From JACMRP01 sp047302465 (GTDB lineage: Bacteria > Bdellovibrionota > Bdellovibrionia > Bdellovibrionales > Bdellovibrionaceae), in the NCBI RefSeq assembly GCF_047302465.1, contig NZ_CP178621.1, positions 1,116,001-1,180,000 on the forward strand: a stretch of DNA of 64,000 bases. Direction: 5' to 3'. A program made the position numbers and the translations under genes. Positions within the stretch are counted from its first letter, which is position 1. The number at the start of each line of letters is the position of its first letter. Under the pieces are notes generated by a model, which worked only from the letters and a program-made list of their open reading frames with translations, was not told the origin of the DNA and did not search any database. Of this stretch, positions 1 to 9,254 are shown piece by piece.

Positions 1-462
1 AGACTGGACCGACTCTAAAGCGAATGGAACGGATTGAACTTCTTGGGTAGAGAAAGTCTGTGAAGTTGAACCATCGTTAAAAGAAATGACGATTTTACGA
101 GTGTCTGAAGTTGCACCTGGAGTGTAAGTACAGCTTAATCCAGGGATATTGGCGCCTTGGTTCGAGAAGACTTTCTCGAGAGTAGAGCCGCCGGCAATGG
201 CATTCGTTTGTTTACCAAGAACGATTGAAAAATAACCGTTAGATCCTGTCATGTCGACAGAGAACGTCTCACGATACAAGATACAAGTTTCGGCAGAGTT
301 TTTTACGTCAATTTGGAACGTAACTGGATTTGCTTCAAGGGGATTGCCGCTAGCATCTGTGATGACACCGTCGACGTTAAAAGAAAATGGCGCAGCAGAA
401 GCTTCTTGAAAGCTCAACAAAAATACAATTGGGAACAAAAACATCAACTGTATGAGGTTCAT
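1..462 (-). CDS. Exported surface protein, N-terminal part (runs off the window)
   Basis: This open frame of 154 codons runs from an ATG at 462 to the left edge without a stop, so only the N-terminus is present. A GGAG lies about 8 nt upstream of the ATG. The first 22 or so residues form a hydrophobic Sec signal ending near SAA. The mature part has alternating beta-type sequence and a few cysteines. It ends here with QEVQSVPFALES, which recalls the SSPLAMYANSA segment before the repeat region of the tail-fibre-like protein at 45097. I infer the same class: an exported protein with a beta-rich head followed by a fibre or repeat region that is not visible. Function is unknown. Confidence is high that it is a gene and moderate for the class. 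Confidence 0.75.
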   Translation of the reverse strand, partial: MNLIQLMFLFPIVFLLSFQEASAAPFSFNVDGVITDASGNPLEANPVTFQIDVKNSAETCILYRETFSVDMTGSNGYFSIVLGKQTNAIAGGSTLEKVFSNQGANIPGLSCTYTPGATSDTRKIVISFNDGSTSQTFSTQEVQSVPFALESVQS

Positions 463-799
463 TAAACGTACTCCGCTTGATATTCTTCTCGGATTTTTTC
501 CACATTTTGTTTAACGAAACTCGTTGAAATAAGAGCGCTTTTTAGGCCGATTCTCAGAGTGATATAGTCCCCAGCATTTTAGGCTCATATTTCCGCCCGA
601 ACATAGGGCTCAATGGGAGCGAAACTGCGCCAAAATGACCTTCGAACAGCAAATATTGCTTTAGCCCCCTTTCCGGCACCTGTCTAAAGACTGGACGGGA
701 TGAAGGTCGCTTTCTCTAAATGGGACGCTTTTGGTCGTGGTATATCACTTGCTATTGTTGTGGAAGGCTTGATAAATCCAGGACGTTCGGAGGAAAGTC
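463..799. other. Divergent intergenic region, 337 bp
   Basis: This stretch separates the exported protein read leftwards from the lipid-kinase-like gene read rightwards, so both promoters should lie here. I see no long open frame, no strong hairpin and no convincing -35/-10 pair. The Shine-Dalgarno for the rightward gene (GGAGGA at 789-794) is the only clear signal. Confidence 0.4.
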
Positions 800-1801
800 G
801 TGCGAGTGTCGGTGGTTATTAACCCCAAAGCGGGTTCTGTAAATCCAAAGCTGATCGAGGAAAAGGTGCGCACCGCTCTTTTCCGCTGTGATTTGGTATT
901 TGCAAATTCTCAGACTCTCGAAGAAATGGACCAATTCCTTCGTCAAGAATTGGCCGAGAAAACGGACTTTTTCCTGATCTGCGGTGGCGATGGAACTATC
1001 AATACCTGCCTGCAATCCCTTATGGGAAGTGACGGGGACCTCAGCAAATTGCCGCCGATCGCGGTGGTGCGCTCGGGAACCGCAAATGACCTGGCTCACG
1101 AAATTGGCGTGGCTCGCCGAGTGGATCAAGCGGTCCGAAATATTCTAGAAGGCCAAGTTAAAAATATTGATATCATCCAAATTTCCGATGGCGATAAAAA
1201 AGTCTACATGCTTACCAATGGTGGTGTCGGCATTCCTGCTCTGACAGCGGATCTTGCAAACCAAGTGCGCTCAGGATTACAAAAAGTTTCTGTCTGCCCG
1301 AAGACAGCAGGTCTGTTTAAGGTCCTTGCGGCTAACACCTATAAGATCGTAAAAAAAATCGGACCTGGTGTTTATTCAATGATGGTGGCAGAGGCTCTCA
1401 GAACTTGGGAGCAAAAGGGCTGGGAATTGGAATTTGAACTTCCAGGTGGAAAATCTTTTAGCACAAAAGCGCCGATCGTGTTGGTCAACAATCAGCCTTC
1501 TATCGGTAAGACATTCTTGCCAGCTCCGTACACGTCCAACACGGATGGTACAGTGAATTTGCTTTTATCTGAAACTCAAAAAATCACGGACCATCTTTCT
1601 GCGTTCCTGCACATTACTAAAGGAACGGTCGGGCAATCGAATTTCTTCAGATCTTTTGAGCTTGAAGAGTTCAAAGTAAGAACCAAAAATCCAGCGCGTC
1701 CGTTAACTTTCTTTGGTGACGGCGAAATTCTTTTTAAAGACGTTCAAGAACTTAGCATCAAGTGTTTGCACCGCGGCCTTCCAGTCGTCGTGGGATCTTA
1801 A
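800..1801 (+). CDS. Diacylglycerol/sphingosine kinase-like lipid kinase
   Basis: This 333-residue protein has the hallmarks of the DAGK catalytic family (PF00781, YegS/DgkB/LCB5 type), which phosphorylates lipid alcohols with ATP. They are an N-terminal NPKAGS nucleotide-loop motif (residues 8-13), GGDGT at 62-66 and a SGTANDLA segment at about 93-100. No membrane segment or signal is seen, so it should be cytosolic or membrane-associated. The start is a GTG with GGAGGA 6 nt upstream. The next gene begins 1 nt after the stop, and the following one overlaps that, which suggests one operon with an SDR and an acyl-reductase-like protein. The substrate could be diacylglycerol, a sphingoid base or another long-chain alcohol made by the cluster; the sequence does not decide. 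Confidence 0.85.
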   Translation: MRVSVVINPKAGSVNPKLIEEKVRTALFRCDLVFANSQTLEEMDQFLRQELAEKTDFFLICGGDGTINTCLQSLMGSDGDLSKLPPIAVVRSGTANDLAHEIGVARRVDQAVRNILEGQVKNIDIIQISDGDKKVYMLTNGGVGIPALTADLANQVRSGLQKVSVCPKTAGLFKVLAANTYKIVKKIGPGVYSMMVAEALRTWEQKGWELEFELPGGKSFSTKAPIVLVNNQPSIGKTFLPAPYTSNTDGTVNLLLSETQKITDHLSAFLHITKGTVGQSNFFRSFELEEFKVRTKNPARPLTFFGDGEILFKDVQELSIKCLHRGLPVVVGS

Positions 1802-1802
1802 C

Positions 1803-2816
1803 ATGGCAAAGCTTAAAATCTTACTCACAGGCGGAACCGGCTTTTTAGGAAAGTATGTGGTTCCACGTTTGCGTGAATTTGCCGATGTCGATGTGATCTC
1901 GCGCTCTTCGAAGGCCGAACTGCGCGGCGATTTGACCCGTTGGAATGGCGGCCTAGATTTCGAAAAGCTTAAAACTAATAAATACGATATTTTCATTCAC
2001 TTGGCGGGTCTTTATGACCTCAGCGCCAGCCACATGGATTGTTTTCAGCAAAATGTGGTCGCAACAGGAACCGCTTTGAAGATTGCTCGCAGTCTGAATA
2101 TTCCAGTATTTGTAAATGCGAGCTCGGTTGCAGCGGCTGTGAATTCCTCTCTTGGAATGATCAAGCCTTATGATTTGAATTTTAGCCGTGCTTTTCCAGA
2201 TCCTTATTCTGAAAGTAAAGCATTGGGCGAACAAATAATTATGAACCAAGCTGAAAACTTCCGTCTTTGCATCAATCTGCGTTTAGGAGTTTTGATCGGG
2301 GATACACAAAAAGGATCTATCCAACGTATTGATGGACCTTATCACGCTCCTCAGGCGTTAGAGAAAGTGCGTAAACTTATCGAAAGCTTCCCAACGTCTT
2401 TCCCATTGCCGGGCAAAAAAATGGGTCGATTGCCTTTGGTTCCTGTCGATAAAGCGGCAGAAGCCATTGCGGGTTTCGCAAAATGGTCCCAAGACACTTC
2501 GGCGAAGGGTTACAAGAGCTTCCATGTGACTCCGAAAGAGGGCTTGCCAATTCATGATCTTTATCTAAAGACCTTGAAGCATCTTTTTATTCCTCACAAG
2601 GGTGTGACCTTTGTGAATCGTATTCCAAAAACGGTTCTGACAAAGATTTCGAAGTGGACCGTGAAGTTTCCTGAAGAAGAGTTAAACTATCTTTTGACCT
2701 TTCCTAAATATGACTCGACCAACACGATCGACGTTTTAGGAAACTGGTGTCCTGAGTTTGAAGACTACGAAAAAACTTTCTGGCGAGGTTACGATGAGTA
2801 CATTTCGAATCGCTGA
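1803..2816 (+). CDS. Extended SDR, NAD(P)-dependent epimerase/reductase-like
   Basis: This 337-residue protein is an extended short-chain dehydrogenase. The Rossmann motif TGGTGFLG is at residues 9-16, a Ser-rich NASSV stretch occupies the catalytic Ser position, and YSESK at 135-139 supplies Tyr135 and Lys139. ATG 1803 is preferred over an in-frame upstream start at 1713 because it follows the stop of the kinase gene by 1 nt and places the nucleotide fold at the N-terminus. Its last 23 nt overlap the next gene. Extended SDRs of this kind include OleD-type 3-oxoacyl reductases, sterol dehydrogenases and acyl-CoA reductase domains. Given the neighbours, a role in reducing a long-chain acyl or keto intermediate is a reasonable inference; the exact reaction is not known. 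Confidence 0.8.
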   Translation: MAKLKILLTGGTGFLGKYVVPRLREFADVDVISRSSKAELRGDLTRWNGGLDFEKLKTNKYDIFIHLAGLYDLSASHMDCFQQNVVATGTALKIARSLNIPVFVNASSVAAAVNSSLGMIKPYDLNFSRAFPDPYSESKALGEQIIMNQAENFRLCINLRLGVLIGDTQKGSIQRIDGPYHAPQALEKVRKLIESFPTSFPLPGKKMGRLPLVPVDKAAEAIAGFAKWSQDTSAKGYKSFHVTPKEGLPIHDLYLKTLKHLFIPHKGVTFVNRIPKTVLTKISKWTVKFPEEELNYLLTFPKYDSTNTIDVLGNWCPEFEDYEKTFWRGYDEYISNR

Positions 2817-4923
2817 GATTAGTTTTGGCAGATCCCACTGGGACAACTATTATGAATACGAATTCGGCGGTCACAAGTTCGAGGTTCAGCGTTTTGGCGT
2901 GAACTTCTCGGTCGACCTTGTGAAAAAGCTGATTCAAGACCTCAGAACTGACGTCGATGCGTTTGCATTGTCCAGTCTTCCGCCAGTGATCAAGCTTGAT
3001 GAGAAAAGCTATGTCCATCGTCAATACTTAGAAATCATGAATACACCAAGTTCAGTTCCACTTTGTGATGGAACGGGCTTGCGTGAAATCTCAAATATCA
3101 ATTCTCTTATTAAGATGATTGAAGATGGCAAGGTCACTCCAGAACAAGGAGTGTTTTTCCCAGCCGCTCTTTTAAGCACGGAACTCGAAGAGTTCTTGCG
3201 CCATCGTTATAGCGGTAAAGTGTATATCGGAGATGCGTATTCGGTTTTGGGATTGCCTTTTATGATCAAGGCTCCAGTTCCTGGCTTGATGGCGTTTTCG
3301 AAACTTGCATTGAATGTCGCCAATCTTAAAGATATGCGTAACAATACGCCTCTGGCGGAAACTGGTTTACAAAAAGCCAGCCGTTCGTTCTTGGCTTCGC
3401 AAGTGGAAAATGTGCAGTATGTTTGCAGCGATTATCCGTTCTTGTTACTTTTTGATTCAGCTGTCGAGTTCGTGCGCGGAAAAGACCTGATCGTTTGGTC
3501 CCATCATCCTGCGGCCGAGAAAGAGGCCATGAAGTACGGACCTCGCTCGATCATTAATCTTTTTCCTGAAGAGTATAAGATTAGTCCTTACATGAATTAC
3601 TCGGTGTTAGATGCTACCTTACGTTTGACTCATGGAAAAACAGCACCTCTTACGATCGAAGAGTGGGAACAGCTCATTACGCCCAAAACAGACGTGCGCC
3701 AAGTTGCGCGCCAATACGTCGTTAGTCACCACAGTTCGACACAGTTAAAGATTTCTCAAGGCATTAACAAGGTTAAGAACAAGATCTTGAAAAAGTCCGA
3801 GCCTGATTTTGCCTTCATTATTCATGCACTTTCTCATAACGATCTTCTAAGAGCTCCAGGCTTGGGTGTTTTGAAGCACATGCCAAAGAAGCTCAATGAT
3901 CCATTTGATCGTTTGATTTCAAAAGCCCCGCCGATTGTGTACGGAGATATCCGTCACGTAATCAGCAAAGAGACCGGCAAAGAAGTAAATGGTATTATTT
4001 ATGGACTATTCTCGACGCCAAAAGTTTTGAAAGAAGAAGATCCCGAGGTCACGTACGCGAAGATCGAGCGCATTTGTTATGATGCCGCAAATCGCGGAGC
4101 AAAAATCATAGGCCTCGGTGCTTACACCAAAGTGGTCGGGGACTCTGGCATTACTATTAATAAAAACTCTCCGATTCCAGTGACGACTGGGAATAGCTTA
4201 AGCGCCAGCGCGACTTTGTGGGCACTCGCAGACGTCGTTCGTAAAATGCGTCTTCTGCAAATGGATCCCAACACGGGTCTTGTGAACGGGATGGCGATGG
4301 TGATCGGTGCGACGGGTTCCATTGGTAAAGTCTCGGCGAAACTTTTAGCTTTGACCTTTAATAAAGTCTGTCTGGTGGCTCCTCGTCAAAATCGTTTGGA
4401 TGAGTTGGCTGAAGAGATTCGTAAGTTTGCTCCAGATTGTCAGATTACAACAGCGACGGACGCTAATGATCTTGCAGGTGTGGCTGATGTGCTTGTGACT
4501 GCGACCTCGGCGTTTGATCAGAAGATCATTGATGTTGAAAGACTGAAGCCGGGTTGTGTGGTTTGTGATTGTTCTCGTCCTTTGGACTTTGACGAAGAAG
4601 ATGCTAAAAAACGCCCTGATGTTTTGATTATCGAATCCGGAGAGGTTTTGTTACCGGGGCCGGCGGAAATCAATTGTAACTTGGGTCTGCCTGGGAAGGC
4701 CGTCTATGCCTGTCTTGCAGAAACCGCGTTGTTGTCTTTAGAGGGTCGTTATGAGTCTTTCACAATGGGCCGTGACATTGAATGGAACAAAGTAAAAGAC
4801 ATCTATAAAATGGCACGTCGCCACGGTGTGGAGTTGTCAGCAATCCAAGGTCATATGGGTTTTGTATCTGACAAAGAAATCGAGCTCACACGCAGTCTGG
4901 CTCTTTCACGTCTAAAAAAATAA
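2794..4923 (+). CDS. Acyl-ACP reductase-like dehydrogenase with long N-terminal extension
   Basis: This 709-residue protein starts at ATG 2794 inside the end of the SDR gene. The C-terminal 380 residues or so resemble cyanobacterial long-chain acyl-ACP reductase (AAR), which makes fatty aldehydes. They have a GAYTKVVGDSG region followed by TTGNS (464-468), a nucleotide-binding GATGSIG (505-511), a VCDCSRPLDF segment and a Gly/Pro-rich stretch before the C-terminus. AAR itself is about 340 residues. The N-terminal 330 residues here are additional and match no family I can name; they contain a VWSHHPAAEKEA segment and no membrane helices. It could also be a distant shikimate or aldehyde dehydrogenase relative. 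It is the last gene of the kinase-SDR operon and is followed by a small hairpin. Confidence 0.7.
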   Translation: MSTFRIAEISFGRSHWDNYYEYEFGGHKFEVQRFGVNFSVDLVKKLIQDLRTDVDAFALSSLPPVIKLDEKSYVHRQYLEIMNTPSSVPLCDGTGLREISNINSLIKMIEDGKVTPEQGVFFPAALLSTELEEFLRHRYSGKVYIGDAYSVLGLPFMIKAPVPGLMAFSKLALNVANLKDMRNNTPLAETGLQKASRSFLASQVENVQYVCSDYPFLLLFDSAVEFVRGKDLIVWSHHPAAEKEAMKYGPRSIINLFPEEYKISPYMNYSVLDATLRLTHGKTAPLTIEEWEQLITPKTDVRQVARQYVVSHHSSTQLKISQGINKVKNKILKKSEPDFAFIIHALSHNDLLRAPGLGVLKHMPKKLNDPFDRLISKAPPIVYGDIRHVISKETGKEVNGIIYGLFSTPKVLKEEDPEVTYAKIERICYDAANRGAKIIGLGAYTKVVGDSGITINKNSPIPVTTGNSLSASATLWALADVVRKMRLLQMDPNTGLVNGMAMVIGATGSIGKVSAKLLALTFNKVCLVAPRQNRLDELAEEIRKFAPDCQITTATDANDLAGVADVLVTATSAFDQKIIDVERLKPGCVVCDCSRPLDFDEEDAKKRPDVLIIESGEVLLPGPAEINCNLGLPGKAVYACLAETALLSLEGRYESFTMGRDIEWNKVKDIYKMARRHGVELSAIQGHMGFVSDKEIELTRSLALSRLKK

Positions 4924-4945
4924 GCGGATCCTTTCGGACCCGCTT
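4922..4945. terminator. Stem-loop after the acyl-reductase-like gene
   Basis: AAGCGG and CCGCTT pair around a TCC/GGA inner stem with a TTTC loop, directly after the stop of the plus-strand gene and before a convergent gene. There is no T-run, so it is a weak terminator candidate or a 3' end stabiliser. Confidence 0.4.
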
Positions 4946-4960
4946 ACAAGGTGGATGCAA

Positions 4961-5494
4961 CTAGTTTGGTTCAGCGTCGTCGCTGTCTTCTTCTCTTTCA
5001 CTGATTCTAAGTTGATTCAATGAAAGATCTAGACCGAATCCCTTTGTAAATTGAAGAGAAACTTCCAGCGCTAACTGAGGATTTCCTAACTTCACTGCAG
5101 TGAAGGCACCAACACCGCCGATAATTGTGGCGTGTGTTTGTGCGATCATATATTTACCTAACAATTCGTCAGGATCGCAGTTGAATAGAGAAATCTCCAA
5201 AGCTTGACCATACATTTTGTATTTGCCGATTGCCACACCAAGAGACAAAGGCTTTGCCTTCATATCAAGATTGATAGGATAGCTCACGGTTTGGCCAATA
5301 ATGTTGACGCAATTCAGTTGGCCGGTTCCGTGGAATTCATATTTGCCAAAAAGAATCTTAAAGCCAGATGCGTTTCCTTTAAAACCCATTTGGCAGACCC
5401 AGAGAGGGGCCCCTGTTTCGGCCTTAGCTTCCGAAAGACCAAATCCTCCAAACCCAAGAACAAGCGCGAGAGTAGTAAAAATTAACTTTTTCAT
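4961..5494 (-). CDS. Small exported protein of unknown function
   Basis: This 177-residue protein begins at ATG 5494, chosen over a longer in-frame start because AGGAGG lies 8 nt upstream and the first 23 residues form a classic Sec signal ending AKA. The mature part is Gly-rich with hydrophobic beta-like segments, two Cys (near VCQMGF and NCDPD) and an acidic tail. A stretch resembling GGVGAFTAVKLG suggests a DUF992- or YSIRK-like small periplasmic beta protein, but I do not recognise it securely. It converges on the acyl-reductase operon and lies downstream of the PEP-synthase-like gene, though 170 nt away, so it is probably a separate unit. Confidence 0.7.
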   Translation of the reverse strand: MKKLIFTTLALVLGFGGFGLSEAKAETGAPLWVCQMGFKGNASGFKILFGKYEFHGTGQLNCVNIIGQTVSYPINLDMKAKPLSLGVAIGKYKMYGQALEISLFNCDPDELLGKYMIAQTHATIIGGVGAFTAVKLGNPQLALEVSLQFTKGFGLDLSLNQLRISEREEDSDDAEPN

Positions 5495-5665
5495 AGGCAA
5501 AGCCTCCTTTTTCGTTAAAAAAAAGCTTATCAATGTTTGAGTTCTTTGCGAGGCAGTTCCCGAAAAGTGCAGTCAAACATGAAAAAAGGAGGAATGTGTC
5601 GGTAAATACCGACACATTTATCTGAAGGCGCATGACTAAGTCATGGCTTAGTCACAAGCCGTATT

Positions 5666-8347
5666 TTAATCCAGAATTTTAATAGTACCAGCCTTACCAT
5701 CCATACGGATGCGCATGCCGGTTTTCAAAGTTTTAGTAAGTCCCGGAATACTAACGATCGCGGGAATGCCCATCTCTCGAGCCACAATGGCCGAGTGAGA
5801 AAGCAAACTTCCACGTTCCACCAATAAACCAGAGATCGCAGGATAAAGAGGTACCCATCCTGGATCTGTTCTTGCCGTTACTAGAATTTCTCCGTTGAGG
5901 TCTAAGTTATCGCTCGGATTTAGAATAACTTTAACCGTCCCTTCAAGGATTCCAGGGCAGCAAGGCAAACCCTTCAGATCACAGTCTTCATTTTCTCCGA
6001 GTTGCAGATCTAGTTCCTCTTCCTTGACGAAAAGGTTATTCCAGTAAACCGCACCACGGGTCATTATGCGTGGATCTGTGTCTTCTTCAAATTTGCCGTA
6101 AGAATTTTTACGAAGATTTACGAAGTCTTGCAAATTATAAGAGGGCAATGTGCCATTATAAATACCGAAGACTTCTTCGATGGAAAGCCAGAAAATATCG
6201 CGAGCATTTTGAAGCGCCCCCAGGTTTGCAAGGTCTTCGCCGATCGATTGAAAAATACTGCGTGCAATTCCATAAATACGGGTTCGTGCAAAGCGGGTGT
6301 TCTCGCGATTTTTAACAGCCTTTCTGGCATGACGAAGAACCCAGAAGTACATTTTTTTGCGGAAACCCGAAAGGTGCTCTTGAACCTTCTGTTCTGCTTG
6401 GCTACGAAGGGACTTTTCATGAGTGTCGTCATGAATTTCAATTTTGCCAGCCTTCAAGTAGTTTTTTAGACACACAAATAAATAGGAAGGATCTGTCAAA
6501 AGATCGATCTCTTCCAGTTTCATCTCGCTCATGCATCGGAAACCGAAACGGTCCAAGTAGTCCAAAACCATATTGTAGAATTCCAAATGAGGAGACTGAT
6601 TCAAGGCCTCAAGCCCATCTTTTGGATCTGTCGTCATAATAAGCTTTTTCAAATCCGCGTTTTGTGAGGCCGCTGCTGCAAGCCTCAGAAGCGCCTTGGT
6701 CGGCTCAGCACTTTCAAGTCCACCTTCACCAGCCAAGAGATCATTTTGAATAGTTGAGTCTAAGTTTGAAAGCCACGTTGTTGTGAGTTTTCGCAAAAGT
6801 CCAAAATGAACCATGCACAAGAAGTCATTGATGATCGGAGCTTTCCAGCGACCGAGCATATTTCTTTCTACTTCCGCGTAGACTTGAATCAGCTGATCGC
6901 CGCGCATACTTGAAAGCGGCATCTTTCGATACTTATCATAGTCGCGGTGGAAAGTTTTAAGGAAGTCATCGACAACACTTTGGATCGTGAAGTGATACTT
7001 GATAAAATTAAAGCCTGTTACGATCTTGCGGATGCGTCCCGAGAACGTATCCCACGACGGATGGGGTTTGATACGATTGGCGATTTCATCTGTCAGCGCT
7101 TCAGAGACGCCCATCATGGTTTCCATGAACTCGCGGTTTTGTTTAAAGCCTGGAAGGACGCCGACGAGTTTGTACCAGTTAAAGAGATTGTAATAAACAC
7201 GGCCGTTAATAGATCCCAACATATAGCTGAGATAAGAATCCATGTCCTTGATGATCTCATTCGGTACGCCGAGGACTTCGCAGAATTGAACGTACACGGC
7301 CTTATAGTTTCGAAGCGCAAAGCTGAAACTCAGTGGGGACGTTAAGCCGCCGTACGATTCGATGATGTTGGAATTATCCCAAAGGTTCGGATAACCCACC
7401 AGATCCGTCTTTAAATTCGTCACAGGACGAGTTTGCAAAATATAGTACCGTCCGTTTTCAATTGCCCACTCGATATCTTGGGGCCGGTGATACTGCTCGT
7501 GAATCATTTGCCCAAGCTTGTGTAGGCCGCGCAGTTCAGTATCGCTTAGTGAGGGCTGTAAAACCAAAGCGGGTGTCACTGGCACTAGACTGCAATGCCC
7601 AGACGCCGATTTCTTCATCATCTCTTTCTTCTCGATGATCTCGGACTTAATAAGGTCGCCCGTATTTTGATGAAGCCAGTAGGAATCTGCATCCAAAGCG
7701 CCAGAGACCAAGCCTTCACCGACACCATAGACTGATGAGATCACGTATTGATCTAACTTCACGGTGACTGGGTCGCAGGTGAACATCACGCCGGACTTTT
7801 CAGGATCTATCATTCTTTGCAGAACAACCGAGACCGAAATCTTGTGGGGATCGATATTGTTTTCTTTACGATAGACTAGGCCACGCTCTGAAAACGCCGA
7901 AGCCCAGCATTTTTTTATATACTTAAGAATATCTTCGTAGCCAGAGACATAAAGGTAGCTTGAAAGCTGACCCGCAAAAGAGTGAGAAAGCCCGTCCTCA
8001 TCCGCAGCGGAAGAGCGCACGGAGTAGACTTTATCAGCGCCCAAGTTTTTAAGCGCTTCTTTGATACTTTGAGAAAGAAGTTCCGTCGTCGCACTTTTTG
8101 CAAAAAGCGCTTCGATAGCGGCCTCTGTTTCTTTGGCGCTTGCATGGTTGTGGATGTACTTCTCGATAAATTGGTAAAGATCTTGGCGAATGCCTGCGCT
8201 GTTGATGAAGTCTTGGAAGTAGCGACGGCCAAACACCACCCATTCAGGAACTGGGATTCCGGCTTTGGTCATCAGGTAAAGGTTAAAGCCCTTACCGCCG
8301 GATTCGTTTTTTGCAAAAAAGTGGGTGGAGTTTCTGGTAACTAACAT
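5666..8347 (-). CDS. PEP synthase / rifampin phosphotransferase-like enzyme
   Basis: This 893-residue protein has the domain order of PEP-utilising dikinases. An N-terminal ATP-grasp half begins with an NESGGKGFNL loop and continues through SVRSSAADEDG and EWAIENGRYYILQTRPV. A long central region follows, then a C-terminal swivelling phosphohistidine domain with SLLSHSAIVAREMGIPAI, giving His851. The long middle and the C-terminal placement of the His domain fit rifampin phosphotransferase and PEP-synthase-like proteins. Pyruvate phosphate dikinase would carry a TIM barrel after the His domain, which is absent. The family moves the ATP beta-phosphate through His to a hydroxyl acceptor. The acceptor here is unknown. 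It is last in the operon, with its RBS (GGAGC) inside the end of the UbiA-like gene. Confidence 0.8.
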   Translation of the reverse strand: MLVTRNSTHFFAKNESGGKGFNLYLMTKAGIPVPEWVVFGRRYFQDFINSAGIRQDLYQFIEKYIHNHASAKETEAAIEALFAKSATTELLSQSIKEALKNLGADKVYSVRSSAADEDGLSHSFAGQLSSYLYVSGYEDILKYIKKCWASAFSERGLVYRKENNIDPHKISVSVVLQRMIDPEKSGVMFTCDPVTVKLDQYVISSVYGVGEGLVSGALDADSYWLHQNTGDLIKSEIIEKKEMMKKSASGHCSLVPVTPALVLQPSLSDTELRGLHKLGQMIHEQYHRPQDIEWAIENGRYYILQTRPVTNLKTDLVGYPNLWDNSNIIESYGGLTSPLSFSFALRNYKAVYVQFCEVLGVPNEIIKDMDSYLSYMLGSINGRVYYNLFNWYKLVGVLPGFKQNREFMETMMGVSEALTDEIANRIKPHPSWDTFSGRIRKIVTGFNFIKYHFTIQSVVDDFLKTFHRDYDKYRKMPLSSMRGDQLIQVYAEVERNMLGRWKAPIINDFLCMVHFGLLRKLTTTWLSNLDSTIQNDLLAGEGGLESAEPTKALLRLAAAASQNADLKKLIMTTDPKDGLEALNQSPHLEFYNMVLDYLDRFGFRCMSEMKLEEIDLLTDPSYLFVCLKNYLKAGKIEIHDDTHEKSLRSQAEQKVQEHLSGFRKKMYFWVLRHARKAVKNRENTRFARTRIYGIARSIFQSIGEDLANLGALQNARDIFWLSIEEVFGIYNGTLPSYNLQDFVNLRKNSYGKFEEDTDPRIMTRGAVYWNNLFVKEEELDLQLGENEDCDLKGLPCCPGILEGTVKVILNPSDNLDLNGEILVTARTDPGWVPLYPAISGLLVERGSLLSHSAIVAREMGIPAIVSIPGLTKTLKTGMRIRMDGKAGTIKILD

Positions 8348-8348
8348 C

Positions 8349-9254
8349 TTAAGCTCCTATCACAAGAGAAAGAAGAACATAGTGAACAAGCAAATAGATT
8401 CCAGTGACATCTCTAAATATTTTTGCCATTTTCGCTTGAGGTTTTAGTGCGTACCCCAAGGTCATCAGAGTATAGACAACGCCAGCAGCAGCCAGCCAAT
8501 AAAAGCGGCTTGAATTGCTAAGTGCAAAATACGCAAGCACGATGCCTACGAACACCTGGGACCATGACAACAGCCATGCGCCAAGAGGTTTAAAGATATT
8601 GCTGTAACTTGGAACATTCGGGCGTTCTTCGCTAGGGGCGAAGGTCTTTCTTGCAAACTCAAAGAGATTGAAGAAGGCCCAGTTCATCAAAAAGAAGCAG
8701 GCATCTGCAAAAGTCAGTTTCTGCAAATTAAAACCTGTGATGGCTGTCGCCGCCGAAATTCCTAGAAGCACGCTGACAAAGGTATGAGTCACCGCATAGG
8801 TGGTTAGGTGAGGTCTTAGCAAATCGCCAACGAAAAACTCTTCATACATCATCAGGCTATAGAAAATAGCAATCGTATGAATTACAAAAGGCCAAAACCC
8901 TAAGTAGGCTGAAAGTAACAATTCAAAAAGAATCATTACAAAGAGACCCTTTTTGACTTGAGCAACGCTGAGAATGCCACGTGCAAGAGGACGGGTAGGA
9001 TTTATTTTCAAATCCACATCGTAGTCTTTGATTTCATCGAAACAACGCATGCGGAAGAAAAAACTCAGCATCAAAAGCGCAGTCAGAACATATTTACTGG
9101 TTTCAAATGTGTAGTGAGCAGCATTGGCTAAATAGAGTCCATTGGCCCACGAAAAAACCAGAATCATCGGGACGTAGGCGACGGGACTAAAACGCTCTTG
9201 TATGAGTATCCACCAATTACGCAATGATAGCTCCTGGGTCTTTGAGTTGTTCAC
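8349..9254 (-). CDS. UbiA-family prenyltransferase-like membrane protein
   Basis: This 301-residue protein has eight or so hydrophobic segments and an UbiA-type first aspartate motif, DEIKDYDVD at 73-81 followed by NPTRPLARG. That motif binds magnesium-diphosphate of a polyprenyl donor in this family. The second usual DxxxD motif is not seen; in its place is an RKTFAPSEERP segment, so the donor or chemistry may differ. It overlaps the hydrolase-ligase gene by 38 bp and is followed after 1 nt by the PEP-dependent enzyme, so translation is probably coupled. The product should sit in the cytoplasmic membrane and join a prenyl or similar chain to the product of the neighbouring ligase; that is an inference. 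Confidence 0.8.
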   Translation of the reverse strand: MNNSKTQELSLRNWWILIQERFSPVAYVPMILVFSWANGLYLANAAHYTFETSKYVLTALLMLSFFFRMRCFDEIKDYDVDLKINPTRPLARGILSVAQVKKGLFVMILFELLLSAYLGFWPFVIHTIAIFYSLMMYEEFFVGDLLRPHLTTYAVTHTFVSVLLGISAATAITGFNLQKLTFADACFFLMNWAFFNLFEFARKTFAPSEERPNVPSYSNIFKPLGAWLLSWSQVFVGIVLAYFALSNSSRFYWLAAAGVVYTLMTLGYALKPQAKMAKIFRDVTGIYLLVHYVLLSLVIGA

